NCBI GenBank assembly: GCA_001602415.1
Contig: CP012155.1
Location: 992,001 to 1,056,000, forward strand
From: Bacteroidetes bacterium UKL13-3
GTDB lineage: Bacteria > Bacteroidota > Bacteroidia > UKL13-3
DNA: 64,000 nucleotides
Reading direction: 5' to 3'
Part shown: in pieces, positions 17,578 through 26,879 of the stretch
Layout of the letters: every line of letters begins with the position of its first letter
How positions within the stretch are numbered: position 1 is the stretch's first letter
Program-made: the position numbers and the translations under genes
Notes under the pieces: generated by a model
The model's database searches: none
What the model was told of the DNA's origin: nothing
The model's input: the letters and a program-made list of their open reading frames with translations, nothing else

Positions 17578-20500
17578 TTAAGAGCTAAAACTTTCAGTGA
17601 TAATAATTTCAGGATTCAAGGTTTTAACCCTTACAATTTTCTTCTCGAATACCTGTTCGGCTTCTTCATTCATTAAAGGATAGGCTTTAAGAATCTCAAT
17701 GACTTTCTCCAAAATGATAGCAGGTTTCAAAGGGAATTTTTTCAAAGTGCGTTGAAACTTATTGATATCTCTTTGCAAGTTTTGAAAACGTCCTTGTCTT
17801 AATGCTTCTTTAGCTTTCAAGATTAAGGCTCTTTCTTCTTCATTGGTTAAAGCAAGGTTGAGCATAGCATCCAAATAGGCATTTGCCTTTTTTTCGTTTG
17901 GTCCTTGTGTGGTATCAATCTTTTTGTCTTTGGCTTTTTCCTTTTCCAACAAATCTGAGAACAACAGAATTCCTGATTGTACTTGTTCGTGGTGTTGTGA
18001 GTGCAAGGCAATTGCTTTTTCTAAAACTTCTGCTTCAAATATTTTTACCGTTTCTAAAAAGGTAAGTTCTTCTGTTTCTTCGTTTCCTTTTACTAAAATG
18101 AAAGCATCTCGTTTGCTATCTTTGATGTAGCAAATAGTACTTTGATTAAAGTCTTTATTTTTTCTACCAACCCTTGCTCGGAAAGGCATATTCTTGATTT
18201 GCTTAAACAGCCCAGGTGTTTTTTCCTTGATGTCTCGAATCATCATCAAGTAAGCCAATTTCTCGTCTTTTTCTTCCTCCATTTCTTTGTCGAAAAGACC
18301 AAAAGTTTCGGTTTCTTCGTCAGGCGAATATATTTGGCTGTCTTCACCCAATGCAGCGTGAAAAGATTGCAATTTCATAATTGCTTTTTTCTCCAATTCA
18401 ATATCATTGTTCACTTTAGCAGTAGGATAGAAGTTGAAAACGTGAACTTCATCAGCTGTTGAACCAATTCTGTTTACACGTCCAATCCTTTGCATCAATC
18501 GGGTAGAGTTCCAAGGTGTATCATAATTCACAATCACATTAGAACGGTGCAGGTTGATACCTTCAGCCAATACTTCTGTGGTAAGAATGATGCTATAATC
18601 ATCTTCTTGTTCGGCTTTGGGCAAGTTGGCGTCAAAATTTTTGCGAACAGTTGGCATTTTGTCTTTGCGTGATTTGCTGTCAACCGAAAGAATGCTTGCT
18701 GTGATGTGTTTCTTTAATTCTCTTTCTAAATATTCAGTAGTTTCTTTGCTTTCAGAAAAAACCACCAATTTAGATTGTGGATTTATTGACTTGCTCAAAA
18801 GTGTTTTTTTCAAATACTCCACAAACACTTCCAATTTTGGATCTTCACTTACTTTTTCCCATTCAGCCGATAATTCTTTAAGCAGTTTTAAATCATTTTG
18901 TAATCCCGGCAGGAAATCATATTCAAAATCATCAGGCTCGCAAATATCAATTGTTGGGTCTTCAATAGATTTTTCTAACACCAAGTCCATTAATTCTTCT
19001 TCTCGTCCTTCATTAATCATATCAGAAACTGGAAGATTGGGAGCAATGAAAATGCGACCATTTTCAAACATTGTTACCATTGCCTCGGTAGCTTTCATAA
19101 AACGGAAAAGCGACTGTTTGAAAGCGAAAAAACTACTGTCAATTCTTTTTACTAAAAGCGTTTTCATAATCTTGGCTAATTGAGCCGAAATCATATCCGC
19201 TTGTTTGTATTTGTTCTTTTTATGTGGCTTTAAAAAACCAATAGCACGATAACGATTGTATTTCAACCCTTGTGTTTCGTGTCCTAAAACGTGAATAGTT
19301 TTGTCATATAAATCTTCCAAATGTGGTTCAAGCACATAAAGTATTTTCTTAGGCTGTTTTACTTTTGGAAATTTGATGTCTTGTTTTTCTAGGTCATTAG
19401 AATAAAGTTCGTGAGCCATCAAATCCGTTCTTGTTCTTCGAACAATAAGCGGTTCAATAACTTTGGTTCTCACTTTTTCATATATCTTTTTTACGCCTGC
19501 CTGAACTTTTGCAATATCTGGTTCGTCCTTTAATTTCTTATAAGGATCAATTATCTCTTTTCTAAAAAAGTGCTGTAAATTTCCTGTTTCAAGTGTTGAT
19601 TCTTTGCTGTCTTGAAAAAGATAAACTTGGTTAGCAATATCTTCAGGTCTATTGTTCAATGGCGTTGCAGAAACAAGTATAACACGTTTAGGAACGGTTT
19701 TGCCGTCAGGCAAAACTCTTCTTGTTGGTGTTTTACAAATCTTCTGCAATTCATTATACATTCCAGCTGTGTCCGAACGGAATTTGTGTGCTTCGTCCAC
19801 GATTATTAAATCGTAAATCGTTGCATCATTGATTTTATGCAAACTTCCATTTGTAATGATTTTTACATTGTCTAAGTTGAATTTTTCAATTGTTTCAGCC
19901 CAGTTTTCTTTTAATGCAGGCGGTACAATAATTAGTGTTCTGGAACGGTGTTCAGGAAAGCCATTTGTATAAAAATATTTCTTAGCGATAAGGGTTGAAA
20001 CTATTGTCTTTCCAAGTCCAACAACATCAGCCAAGAAAAATCCATTGTGTTTCATCAATTTTGTGAAACCATCATTTACGGCATCTACTTGATAGGAAAG
20101 TCTTTTGAACCCTTTTGGCAAATCAGAAATTGAGTTTGGGTCAAACTCAATACTTTTCCCGAAATACTCAATCAAGAATTTTAAATAAACTTCATAAGGC
20201 GTGTAATTGTCATTTAAGTATGTTTCTTTTTGAAGCTTTTCTATGCTGTCCATATCAACAGGAACGGCTTCTTCCCAAAGTCTGTCAAAAGTTTTGGTTG
20301 CAAAATCAATGTCTGAATTATCTCTTAACTCAACATTGAATTCAAAGTTTTTAGAAAGTCCTGCATCAGTCAAGTTACTAGAACCAGTAATTACAGAACC
20401 ATAACCGTGGTCGTGTTTTTCTTGCTCTCTGAAAATATAAATTTTAGCGTGAATGTTTTGTTTCGGGTGAATTTTGATTTTCACTTTTCCAGTGGTAATG

Positions 20501-20844
20501 TCTTTAATCAATTGAATCATTCCACCTTCAACAGTCTTGTCGTATACTGCTTCTTGGATGTTCTTTTTAACTTCCTGAAAAAATTCTTCTTGTGCCTTTT
20601 CTGCATCACCGTCAAATAAAACTCCTTGCTGATTGGCTTGATAAACCAAAGAGTCAATGTTGATACCTACAAGAATTCTTATTTCTTGAGCACTCTCAAC
20701 AAATTCACGAATTTGAAAATATCCAGATGCACGGAAGTAACCAACCAAAGCATCTAAGAAATGGATGTTTTTATGTTTGAAAATACCTTCTATTTTGTTT
20801 AGAAGAGTATTCTGTTCCTCGTTGGTAAAAAATTTCGTGCTCAT
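17578..20844 (-). CDS. PLD-nuclease/SNF2 helicase fusion
   Basis: 1088 residues. The N-terminal phospholipase D-like domain has HAKIYIFREQ (HxK) and GSSNLTDAG around residues 128-155, the single-HKD pattern of PLD nucleases. A SNF2/DEAD motor follows: LADVVGLGKTIVSTL (motif I, near 276), IVDEAHKFRSD (DEAH, near 350), LVSATPLNN (III), VIVNYDTPWNSTRLMQRIGRVNRIG (V-VI). The start overlaps the XRE stop by 4 bp. A nuclease-helicase beside an adenine methylase suggests a restriction system in which the motor translocates on unmodified DNA. It resembles the SNF2-plus-methylase pair of DISARM class 1, but drmA, drmB and drmC are absent. Confidence 0.85.
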   Translation of the reverse strand: MSTKFFTNEEQNTLLNKIEGIFKHKNIHFLDALVGYFRASGYFQIREFVESAQEIRILVGINIDSLVYQANQQGVLFDGDAEKAQEEFFQEVKKNIQEAVYDKTVEGGMIQLIKDITTGKVKIKIHPKQNIHAKIYIFREQEKHDHGYGSVITGSSNLTDAGLSKNFEFNVELRDNSDIDFATKTFDRLWEEAVPVDMDSIEKLQKETYLNDNYTPYEVYLKFLIEYFGKSIEFDPNSISDLPKGFKRLSYQVDAVNDGFTKLMKHNGFFLADVVGLGKTIVSTLIAKKYFYTNGFPEHRSRTLIIVPPALKENWAETIEKFNLDNVKIITNGSLHKINDATIYDLIIVDEAHKFRSDTAGMYNELQKICKTPTRRVLPDGKTVPKRVILVSATPLNNRPEDIANQVYLFQDSKESTLETGNLQHFFRKEIIDPYKKLKDEPDIAKVQAGVKKIYEKVRTKVIEPLIVRRTRTDLMAHELYSNDLEKQDIKFPKVKQPKKILYVLEPHLEDLYDKTIHVLGHETQGLKYNRYRAIGFLKPHKKNKYKQADMISAQLAKIMKTLLVKRIDSSFFAFKQSLFRFMKATEAMVTMFENGRIFIAPNLPVSDMINEGREEELMDLVLEKSIEDPTIDICEPDDFEYDFLPGLQNDLKLLKELSAEWEKVSEDPKLEVFVEYLKKTLLSKSINPQSKLVVFSESKETTEYLERELKKHITASILSVDSKSRKDKMPTVRKNFDANLPKAEQEDDYSIILTTEVLAEGINLHRSNVIVNYDTPWNSTRLMQRIGRVNRIGSTADEVHVFNFYPTAKVNNDIELEKKAIMKLQSFHAALGEDSQIYSPDEETETFGLFDKEMEEEKDEKLAYLMMIRDIKEKTPGLFKQIKNMPFRARVGRKNKDFNQSTICYIKDSKRDAFILVKGNEETEELTFLETVKIFEAEVLEKAIALHSQHHEQVQSGILLFSDLLEKEKAKDKKIDTTQGPNEKKANAYLDAMLNLALTNEEERALILKAKEALRQGRFQNLQRDINKFQRTLKKFPLKPAIILEKVIEILKAYPLMNEEAEQVFEKKIVRVKTLNPEIIITESFSS

Positions 20845-21119
20845 ATTTTCTTCAATACATTTTTAAGTCCATCAGTCAAAAACTCCAAGTCTCCAAGTTC
20901 TGATAAAATAGTCGACTGGATAAACTCAATTTGTATTTCCTTTTCTTGAACTTCTAAAGTCTTAGCTAGTGTCGGCAACATTTCCTTTGTCGCCACTCTT
21001 TCATTGCGTTCAATTTTGCTTAGAATAGAAGTGTCTATGTCGAGTTCAGCAGCAACTTTTCTCAATGGCAGTCCTAGCTGTTCTCGTCTATTTCTTAAAT
21101 ACTCTCCAAATAAATTCAT
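20841..21119 (-). CDS. XRE-family regulator of the PLD-helicase/methylase module
   Basis: 92 residues, one HTH_3 domain (LRNRREQLGLPLRKVAAELDI, DTSILSKIERNERVATKEML) and a short helical tail. It is first in the operon and overlaps the helicase start. A 20-bp palindrome, TTTTGAC-N6-GTCAAAA, lies 14 bp upstream of its start (21133-21152), the expected place for autoregulation. It is clearly related to the XRE protein at 29771, which heads the neighbouring module with unrelated genes. Confidence 0.88.
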   Translation of the reverse strand: MNLFGEYLRNRREQLGLPLRKVAAELDIDTSILSKIERNERVATKEMLPTLAKTLEVQEKEIQIEFIQSTILSELGDLEFLTDGLKNVLKKI

Positions 21120-21132
21120 TTTGTCTATATTG

Positions 21133-21152
21133 TTTTGACAGATTCGTCAAAA
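21133..21152 (-). promoter_or_regulatory. Putative XRE operator
   Basis: Perfect inverted repeat TTTTGAC (21133-21139) and GTCAAAA (21146-21152) with a 6-nt spacer, immediately upstream of the XRE start at 21119. The other module has the same half-sites at 30078-30097. Confidence 0.65.
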
Positions 21153-21195
21153 GTACGATTTATTTTTTAATTCTGTCGTCCGTGCGTTGGGTAAA

Positions 21196-21260
21196 TTCAA
21201 GCTCTTTTGGTTTTGCGAAGGGTCGGCTTTGTGTGTCGGGCAAAACCAAATGTGCTTGAA
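21196..21260 (-). repeat. Leader hairpin of the 9.4 kb module
   Basis: TTCAAGC (21196-21202) pairs with GCTTGAA (21254-21260), and TTGGTTTTGC (about 21207-21216) pairs with GCAAAACCAA (21240-21249). The counterpart at 30141-30204 keeps the inner arm but has TTTTAGC/GCTAAAA outside, a compensatory change. It lies between the cassette core and the XRE promoter. Confidence 0.65.
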
Positions 21261-21278
21261 TGTGCGGCTGGCTTTTTA

Positions 21279-21418
21279 CACTGACCGATAACGTTTTGCA
21301 GCTACCCGAAGGGCGGGACTTTTACCACAAAACTTGATTTGAAAAACGAATGTTTGATTAACCACAAAACTGTCTTTGGAACACGAAACCCCGCCTTTTG
21401 GGTAGGTGCTGTTATGCC
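21279..21418. repeat. attC-like palindromic site F between the two defence modules
   Basis: It has the core CCGATAACG on the left (21285-21293), then arms GCAGCTACCCG...GGGCGGGAC at 21299-21320 and CCCCGCC...GGGTAGGTGCTG at 21389-21410, then the core GTTATGCC at 21411. The left core pairs with the far end of the 9.4 kb block (11830). The right core pairs with the far end of the 8.9 kb block (30268). Compared with site D, the arm bases differ (TACCC versus TACAAG) but pairing is kept. Confidence 0.72.
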
Positions 21419-21467
21419 TTCGTTGTTCTTTTCGGTCGTCTGTTTGTCGGTCTGTTGTGCGGTTGGG

Positions 21468-21534
21468 CAGGCATACTCTTTTGCAAGCTTTGGCTTGTGT
21501 GTCGGCTTGTGGGGCTTGAAAATGTGTATGACTG
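21468..21534 (-). repeat. Cassette-end hairpin of the 8.9 kb module
   Basis: CAGGCATAC (21468-21476) pairs with GTATGACTG (21526-21534), with one mismatch. CAAGC (21484-21488) with the T-run before it pairs with GCTTGAAAA (21514-21522), with a bulged G. It is homologous in position to 11893-11959, with paired substitutions. Confidence 0.6.
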
Positions 21535-21549
21535 CGAAGGGTTGGCTTG

Positions 21550-23634
21550 TTAATTGTCGGGTTCATCTTCATTAATATTTTGCCAGTCATTTGATAATTC
21601 CTTCCAATTAACTTCTCTTGGTTCATTCCTAGTCCATACATCCCAAAAATCAGGGTCGTCCGATTTTGGTCTGTGTTCTTTTTTAAGCTCTCTCATTTCT
21701 ACTAAAATCGGCAATGGGGAAGCCCAACCCAATAAAATAGCTTTACGAGTTGGGAGAATAGGAAGCTCCTGTAAAAGTCCACCAATATTGTCAGGCACAA
21801 GTCGTCTTACTAATTCTTGGTCTCTATCATTTACAATTCGATGTAGCAAGAAAGTATTACATTGAGATAATACCGTTGGAGAAAGCTCAGAAGGTCTTTG
21901 AGAAGACAAGGTTAAACTCAATCCAAATTTTCTACCTTCTCTTGCTATTTTTTCAAACGACTGAGTGCAGAGTTGTGATGCAGAGATTTCTTCACTACTG
22001 TCATTATATCGTTTTATGAAATTATGAGCTTCTTCCATAACCATTACTGTTGGCAATAATTCACCTGTCATTTTTCTGTAACGTTGTAATGATTCAAAAA
22101 CAACTCTTGAAATAACGGAAACAACTAAATGCGTTATGTCAGAGGGAACTAAGGATAAGTCTATTATTGAAATGCCGCCAATAGTAGATTCAAGCCAATT
22201 TTCTAATGTTACACCTGCATCTTCTACAACAACTGATTTCATTCTATTGTCTGCTAACAAAGTCCTAATTCTCATTGTTAGAAAATCAACATACTGAAGT
22301 TTACCTTCTTTCTCAGCTAAACTATCAATGTAATTTGGCATCTCCTTTACATCAAATGGAATTGGGTCATCTTCATTACTCTTACTATTGACAGATTCAG
22401 GAAAATGGGTTTGAAGCAAAGAAGAATACGTGTTAATTATTGTTTCTACTTCACTCACTAGAAAATCGTGATACCAAGGATTTTCATTATAAACCCCACC
22501 GTATCGGCTACTTCTTATGGTTTCAATTATATGAGATGAGTCGGTTAATGCGGTTTTATATGGTTCATCAAGTTGTTGGGAATAGTGATTTATCCCTTCA
22601 ATAAAGGATTGGATTTTATTACCAAATTCGTTTTTACCCGGCTTACCCGAATAAGCACTTGGACCATTATTCAAATCAGTTTGAAGTGAAAAAAGACTTG
22701 TTAAAAGATAGCGTTTAACTCTACCAACAATAATTCCAGTTTGGTCAATTGAATTTGTTTTTAACTCTCTCAATGCTTGTTTTAAAAGAGGTCTTTGTGT
22801 TCGTCCGCTTGCATTTGAGAAAGAACTCCATTCATAACTATTCCATAACCAAGCTGGAACTTTTAGGGCTTTCGCAACTTCATCCTCACTTACTTCGACT
22901 TTGAATTTTTTTATTTCACAATTTAAACCATTAAAAGCATCTGTATATTCTCCATTCGGGTCAAGAATAATGAACCTTGTATTAAGTTTTGTATCTCGAG
23001 GAAGTCTGCTTGAAGCTTCTTCTAATGACCATCTAATTACACCTGCAACACTACAAGATTTTCCGCTACCTGTATTTCCTAAAATTGCTACGTGTCTACC
23101 AAACAATCTATCAGGATTAATTTTGACATCTGCATTTCCTGCGATGGGGGCAACTCCAATTTTTACACAAGCATTTTTTTCTTTATTCTCTACAATTGAT
23201 TTTAATTGAATATCGCTTGGTAGAATAACAGAATCGCCAACAGACGGGAAACTATAAACACCTCTTTCTAAAGTGTAATATTTGTCTTCAATTTTCCCCT
23301 CTTGTTTTAATGTGCCCATTGGAGTAATTGACATTTTCCTCAGAGGGAAAGGCAAATCAATTAAATCAAAATCCTTATATCCTTTTCTTTTAGGATATTG
23401 ACTGTGTTCGACACCAAGCCAACTTATCAAACCCACTAATGCTCCATTTTCATTTGGAATTAAAACAAAGCCATTAATTCTGGGAAACAAAGTCGGTGTG
23501 CCTGTGTTTAATGCTGTATTTTGAGGTGCAGTTATGTCAAGTATAACTTTTATCTCACTCGGTGAAACATAATCAACAGTTCCAATTGTCAAGTTCCGCA
23601 GATGGTCAAAATCATATTGATTTAAATTGCTCAT
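21550..23634 (-). CDS. HerA-like DNA translocase (partner of SIR2 protein)
   Basis: 694 residues. N-terminal HAS-barrel-like strands are followed by a HerA/FtsK-type ATPase: Walker A HVAILGNTGSGKSCSVAG near residue 185, Walker B VMVMEEAHNFIKRY, then a sensor-like LSLTLSSQRPSELSPTVLSQ and an arginine-containing RIVNDRDQELVRRLVP. The start overlaps the SIR2 stop (ATGA), so the two are co-translated. Paired SIR2 and HerA genes form a described antiphage NADase system (SIR2-HerA, also called Nezha). The protein should form a hexameric ring that scaffolds SIR2. Confidence 0.85.
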   Translation of the reverse strand: MSNLNQYDFDHLRNLTIGTVDYVSPSEIKVILDITAPQNTALNTGTPTLFPRINGFVLIPNENGALVGLISWLGVEHSQYPKRKGYKDFDLIDLPFPLRKMSITPMGTLKQEGKIEDKYYTLERGVYSFPSVGDSVILPSDIQLKSIVENKEKNACVKIGVAPIAGNADVKINPDRLFGRHVAILGNTGSGKSCSVAGVIRWSLEEASSRLPRDTKLNTRFIILDPNGEYTDAFNGLNCEIKKFKVEVSEDEVAKALKVPAWLWNSYEWSSFSNASGRTQRPLLKQALRELKTNSIDQTGIIVGRVKRYLLTSLFSLQTDLNNGPSAYSGKPGKNEFGNKIQSFIEGINHYSQQLDEPYKTALTDSSHIIETIRSSRYGGVYNENPWYHDFLVSEVETIINTYSSLLQTHFPESVNSKSNEDDPIPFDVKEMPNYIDSLAEKEGKLQYVDFLTMRIRTLLADNRMKSVVVEDAGVTLENWLESTIGGISIIDLSLVPSDITHLVVSVISRVVFESLQRYRKMTGELLPTVMVMEEAHNFIKRYNDSSEEISASQLCTQSFEKIAREGRKFGLSLTLSSQRPSELSPTVLSQCNTFLLHRIVNDRDQELVRRLVPDNIGGLLQELPILPTRKAILLGWASPLPILVEMRELKKEHRPKSDDPDFWDVWTRNEPREVNWKELSNDWQNINEDEPDN

Positions 23635-24968
23635 TCTTGCTCCTCAGTTTTAGTTTCTGAATTATCATACCCTTTGCCTTTATCTCCTCTATTATCTTTC
23701 AGTTTTTGCATTTTAATTGTTAATCTGTCAATGGCAGATTTAGGCAAATAATACTCAACAAGGTTTGTAAGTTCGCCAAAATGTTCTCCAATCAATAAAG
23801 TGCATTGAGCAGAATTTTTATTTTCTAAAAACTTTATTATTCTTTCTCTTGCTGCCCCAAAATTATTTGGTTCCCCTTCTTTTGCCGAATTTCTATCATA
23901 AGCTATAATAACTAAGTGAGTTGAAGGAATTGTAAGCATATCTTCAATTACACGATTAATATGACTGTCTCCGAAGCCATATCCATATGTAATAATTACA
24001 GAATTTGGTTGACATATTGCCGAAGAAAAATCTCTAAACAATTCTGCGTAAGGATAAAAAGATGTTTCTAAATCCTTGGAAGAGTTGGGGTAAATCACAA
24101 CTTGTTCTGTAATATTTTTTGGAATAGCTGGATGTGTATTCGTTGCACCAAAAGGAAGTAATGCTTTTATTATTTTATCCTTTTCAAATTTCCAATCAAC
24201 AGACCCGTGTAGTTTTGTCAATCTCGCAACCCCTTCGACATATCTTGGCTCACCTCTTATTCCTGGCGGGTTGTAATGGTAATCAAGCTCAAGCCTTGTA
24301 TTTCTAAAAATAGGTTGCAACTTCCCTTTAAATCTATCTAACAATAAAACTCCTGTTGCATCACAAGCAAGTTCAATAAAGCGGTCATAATTGGTAGTGA
24401 ACATATTTAATCGTTCTCGTGAAGCCGCTCTGCTTGTAAAACTTAGAATGAAACTTTTTAACAGGTTGAATGCCTTTATAGCATTGGCATCCTCATTATT
24501 CAATTTTTCTAAAAAATCATTTTCTGTTTTGAGAATAGAATTAATAAATTCTAAAAGTTTCGTATTCAATTCCGCATTTAATTCTGACCCTCTCGCATCA
24601 TCAATTATATTTAGACCATTAATGAGTTCTAATGCAATTCTTATGTCATCTTCAATATTTGCTTCTCCTCTGTTTGTCTTAATAGCTGATTCATCAGCCT
24701 TTTCCTTGATTTTGTTTGCTAAGGCGTGAGCTAAAGTTAGCCTCCACATTTCCTGTGGTTTTACACCTGATAAAAATGATATTGCACTTGTCAATCCCGA
24801 ACCAATAAGTAATGAAAGATGCTCACTTTGGAATATTGCGGAAAGCCAAGGTTCAATATCTTTTTTCAGTTCTTCAGCTTTTATTTCTTCAGTATCCGAG
24901 GTGCTGATTATTTTGGTATTTGTTTTAAGAATGTGTTTTTCGCTCCAGTCTATTCCAAAAAATTCCAT
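23631..24968 (-). CDS. SIR2-family NADase-type protein
   Basis: 445 residues. The NAD-binding start is LSLLIGSGLTSAISF near residue 57. The conserved Asn lies in MFTTNYDRFIELA and the catalytic-type His in VARLTKLHGSVDWKFEKD. The Rossmann C-part is SVIITYGYGFGDSHINRVIEDML. In defence systems such SIR2 proteins deplete NAD+ upon phage infection. It sits 45 bp after the methylase and overlaps HerA, which supports a SIR2-HerA unit added to a restriction operon. Confidence 0.87.
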   Translation of the reverse strand: MEFFGIDWSEKHILKTNTKIISTSDTEEIKAEELKKDIEPWLSAIFQSEHLSLLIGSGLTSAISFLSGVKPQEMWRLTLAHALANKIKEKADESAIKTNRGEANIEDDIRIALELINGLNIIDDARGSELNAELNTKLLEFINSILKTENDFLEKLNNEDANAIKAFNLLKSFILSFTSRAASRERLNMFTTNYDRFIELACDATGVLLLDRFKGKLQPIFRNTRLELDYHYNPPGIRGEPRYVEGVARLTKLHGSVDWKFEKDKIIKALLPFGATNTHPAIPKNITEQVVIYPNSSKDLETSFYPYAELFRDFSSAICQPNSVIITYGYGFGDSHINRVIEDMLTIPSTHLVIIAYDRNSAKEGEPNNFGAARERIIKFLENKNSAQCTLLIGEHFGELTNLVEYYLPKSAIDRLTIKMQKLKDNRGDKGKGYDNSETKTEEQE

Positions 24969-25013
24969 ATTACATTTTATTTAAGTTGAAAGAATTGTCG
25001 CTATTTATGCTCA

Positions 25014-26876
25014 TTATTTAATCTGCTTAATCGTTTCATCACCGCTTATATTTCTAACTTTTATTCTCAAAGGTTTATTATCGCTTATTATTTTGCCATC
25101 CCAAAAGTTCTTTGATTTTACTCCGTTGGTAATTACATAACCGAGTTTGTCAATTTTAATTTCGGTTGTGCTGTGCCATTGTCCGTCTGTGTTCTCACAA
25201 TCGAGGGCAATAAGTTCTATGAGTTCTAAACTTTCTTCGCTGATGTTGATAGGATTAAATGCTTTGCCTCTTTTAATGGATTGTAAATTTCCTTTCTGGT
25301 TAAACTCACCGATTTTCTGAATTAAACGGTCGCTTATGAATTTGTTTATTTCTGTTTCGTAACCGTCTTTGGTTTTGGTGGTTTTAAAATCTATGATGTC
25401 TTCAATTACCACATCGTGTAATAGGTTTTTAAGGTCTTTCAGCTCAACTTCTATTTCTGTGGCGTTGTTGTCTTTTATAAATTTCTCCAGTGCCTTTTGG
25501 TCGTCAATGTCTATGTAATAAACGATTACTTTTTTGGCGTTAACTTCTAAGTTTGATAGTTCCTGATTTATAATATTGTTAATGGTCGGAATGTCCAAAA
25601 CTTTTTCTTGTGTATTGAGCAAATTGGGCACATAAACTGGCACAATACCTTCTTTGCTTTTTGTGATTGCACCAAACCAAAAATTACTAATTCCTTTTAC
25701 TCCTTTTTGTAAGCCTGGAATGAGTGTTGCCAACTTTTCCATAGTTTGTTGTGGATTGCGAAATAAACTAACTCCATCTTTTATTTCTACAATTTGAAAA
25801 TTGGCTTTGCTCTCTTTCAATCTATCTCTAACAGTTTGAATGCTATTGATACCTATATCAACGTGAATAAATTTTCTTTTTAAATCACTTGCAGCTTTTG
25901 CTGTTACTCCGCTACCTCCAAAGAAATCTGCAACAACCATTCCTTCATCGCTACCTGCATTTATTAATCTCTGCAATAATGCTTCGGGCTTTTGTGTTGC
26001 ATAATCAATATCAAACCTCTCCTTTGCCATTGGGTTTACCAATGGAACATCCATCCAAGTATCGTCAACTCCTTTATCTGTTTGGTCGTAGTATATTAAC
26101 TCACCATTTTCATCTTTCTTTTGAACTGCCTTTTTTAAGTCAGAATCCCAAACTCTTGCAGTTTGCTTTCTTTGCTTATCAACTGGAACTCGAATTTTAT
26201 TGAATTTCGGTGTGTCTGAATTTGAATAGAAAAAAATCACATCGTGATTAGAATGAAATCCAGTTGCCTTTCCTGCAAACTTGTTATAATGCCAAATTAT
26301 TTCATTGATAAATCCTTCTTCGCCAAAAACTTCATCCATCAAAATTTTTGCATAGTGTCCAATTTTGGTGTCAAGATGCAGAAAAATGCCAGCGTTTTCA
26401 CTCATAATACTTTTTATAGCCAGCAGGTTTTCATATAGCCAATTGAGATAATCTTCTTTCTTCCAGATGTCACCATACATTTTTTCTTCAAATGCTTTCA
26501 ATTCTTCCAAGTCCATTTGCTGTTCAGCTTCTGCTATTTTTGCAGCTATTTTTGGATTTCTTCTTAAATAAATATTCTTCGCATAGTCTGCACCACTGGC
26601 AAAAGGTGGGTCAATACAAACCAAATCAACCTTAATACCTTGTTCTTTCAAATAGGCACAAGCCGAAATACATTCGCCACGTATTACCAAATTTTCAGAA
26701 GGTTTACCTACTGTTTCCAATGGTTCTACTTCGTAGTATGGCATACCTCTTTTTATACGGTCGTAAACTTTATCGTTTTCACGATAACGCAATACTCGCT
26801 GTGTTCGAATAATGTTGTCTAATATCGCTTGTCCTTCAACCGTGTTCGGGTAATATGGAATGTATTTTATTGGCAT
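25014..26876 (-). CDS. Type III-like adenine methyltransferase (Mod)
   Basis: 620 residues. Motif IV (VCIDPPFASGADYAKN, near residue 88) precedes motif I (VVADFFGGSGVTAKAAS, near residue 318), the beta-class order of type III Mod subunits. An ADxF-type substrate strand and the target-recognition region lie between and after. The Res gene ends 3 bp upstream, as in mod/res pairs, although here res comes first. It would methylate a short asymmetric site to protect host DNA. Confidence 0.87.
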   Translation of the reverse strand: MPIKYIPYYPNTVEGQAILDNIIRTQRVLRYRENDKVYDRIKRGMPYYEVEPLETVGKPSENLVIRGECISACAYLKEQGIKVDLVCIDPPFASGADYAKNIYLRRNPKIAAKIAEAEQQMDLEELKAFEEKMYGDIWKKEDYLNWLYENLLAIKSIMSENAGIFLHLDTKIGHYAKILMDEVFGEEGFINEIIWHYNKFAGKATGFHSNHDVIFFYSNSDTPKFNKIRVPVDKQRKQTARVWDSDLKKAVQKKDENGELIYYDQTDKGVDDTWMDVPLVNPMAKERFDIDYATQKPEALLQRLINAGSDEGMVVADFFGGSGVTAKAASDLKRKFIHVDIGINSIQTVRDRLKESKANFQIVEIKDGVSLFRNPQQTMEKLATLIPGLQKGVKGISNFWFGAITKSKEGIVPVYVPNLLNTQEKVLDIPTINNIINQELSNLEVNAKKVIVYYIDIDDQKALEKFIKDNNATEIEVELKDLKNLLHDVVIEDIIDFKTTKTKDGYETEINKFISDRLIQKIGEFNQKGNLQSIKRGKAFNPINISEESLELIELIALDCENTDGQWHSTTEIKIDKLGYVITNGVKSKNFWDGKIISDNKPLRIKVRNISGDETIKQIK

Positions 26877-26879
26877 ATC

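Noticed and set aside
11978-21119. Calling this module DISARM or BREX.
   Set aside because: Helicase and methylase resemble drmD/drmMI or PglX in general type, but drmA-drmC and the BREX genes (brxA, brxB, brxC, pglZ) are absent.
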